A stretch of DNA of 58,413 nucleotides, from the NCBI RefSeq assembly GCF_019049255.1, contig NZ_JAGMUJ010000040.1:258139-316551 (forward strand), given 5' to 3'. The translations under genes were made by a program, and so were the position numbers. The notes under the pieces were generated by a model. The model searched no databases. It saw only the letters and a list, made by a program, of their open reading frames with translations, and was not told the origin of the DNA. Positions within the stretch are counted from its first letter, which is position 1, and every line of letters starts with the position of its first letter. This DNA is from Streptomyces sp. AC558_RSS880 (GTDB lineage Bacteria; Actinomycetota; Actinomycetes; Streptomycetales; Streptomycetaceae). Below are positions 58,341 to 58,413 of this stretch, one piece after another.

Positions 58341-58413
58341 GACAAGCCCTCGGCCTATTAGTACCGGTCAACTCCACACGTTACCGTGCTTCCATATCCG
58401 GCCTATCAACCCA
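58341..58413 (-). rRNA. rrl: 23S ribosomal RNA, 3' end (partial)
   Basis: The last 73 nt of the window are the complement of the 23S 3' terminus (GGATATGGAAGCACGGTAAC, GGTACTAATAGGCCGAGG). The gene continues beyond the right edge, so this is an rRNA operon transcribed leftwards in the window. The exact 3' end is uncertain by a few nucleotides. Confidence 0.93.

Overview
The window is high-GC DNA (strong G/C bias at third codon positions, many GTG starts, 4-nt stop/start overlaps) from the chromosome of a Streptomyces. Supporting markers are a SflA-type SepF paralogue, streptogrisin-type protease, Rpf/LysM enzyme, DmdR-type iron box, ParA next to ScpAB, and gene order that, from memory, resembles the conserved S. 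coelicolor SCO1740s-1790s core block. Names come from motif recognition only; no database search was possible.

Layout, left to right. 1-9.7 kb: partial slipin, secreted serine protease, a protein with an extraordinary cysteine-rich tail, sflA, a glutaryl-CoA-dehydrogenase-like enzyme, a DHA2 exporter, a GT-C membrane glycosyltransferase and a PAP2 phosphatase. 9.5-18.2 kb: I78 inhibitor, stand-alone cytochrome oxidase subunit I, and a branched-chain-amino-acid-type ABC importer in which LivH, LivM and LivG are one polypeptide, with divergent binding-protein and lipoprotein genes. 18.2-20.7 kb: Rpf-LysM with a structured leader, a small ORF and two unknown genes. 20.8-25.3 kb: aroH-tyrA-cmk-plsC-der.

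25.4-29.1 kb: a Rieske lipoprotein, then a compact ADP-ribose/nucleotide module: Nudix-HTH regulator, ADP-ribosylglycohydrolase and RlaP-type nucleotidyltransferase in one operon behind a perfect 22-bp inverted repeat, with a second RlaP-type gene convergent and overlapping. 29.1-34 kb: chromosome segregation cluster parA - RHH-like - scpA - scpB - pseudouridine synthase. 34.4-46.4 kb: ald, STAND/TPR regulator, ADP-ribose-type Nudix hydrolase, pyrG, GH15 hydrolase, a frameshifted LLM oxidoreductase, PucR-type regulator and GT4 glycosyltransferase. 46.5-50.5 kb: recN-nadK-tlyA. 50.5-53.9 kb: SCP2-like protein and an iron-box-controlled siderophore ABC importer lacking a binding protein. 53.9-58.0 kb: HAD phosphatase, DUF1015 protein and an RGG-repeat/TPR protein. 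The right end is the 3' end of an rRNA operon on the minus strand (23S end, 5S, terminator).

Most interesting: the Nudix/ADP-ribosylglycohydrolase/RlaP island with its 49-nt palindrome, the LivHMG triple fusion paired with a LivF lacking the Walker A lysine, and the RGG-repeat protein lying directly behind the rRNA terminator. Several genes appear to be transcribed from promoters whose -10 box is only 6-8 nt before the start codon (leaderless mRNAs).
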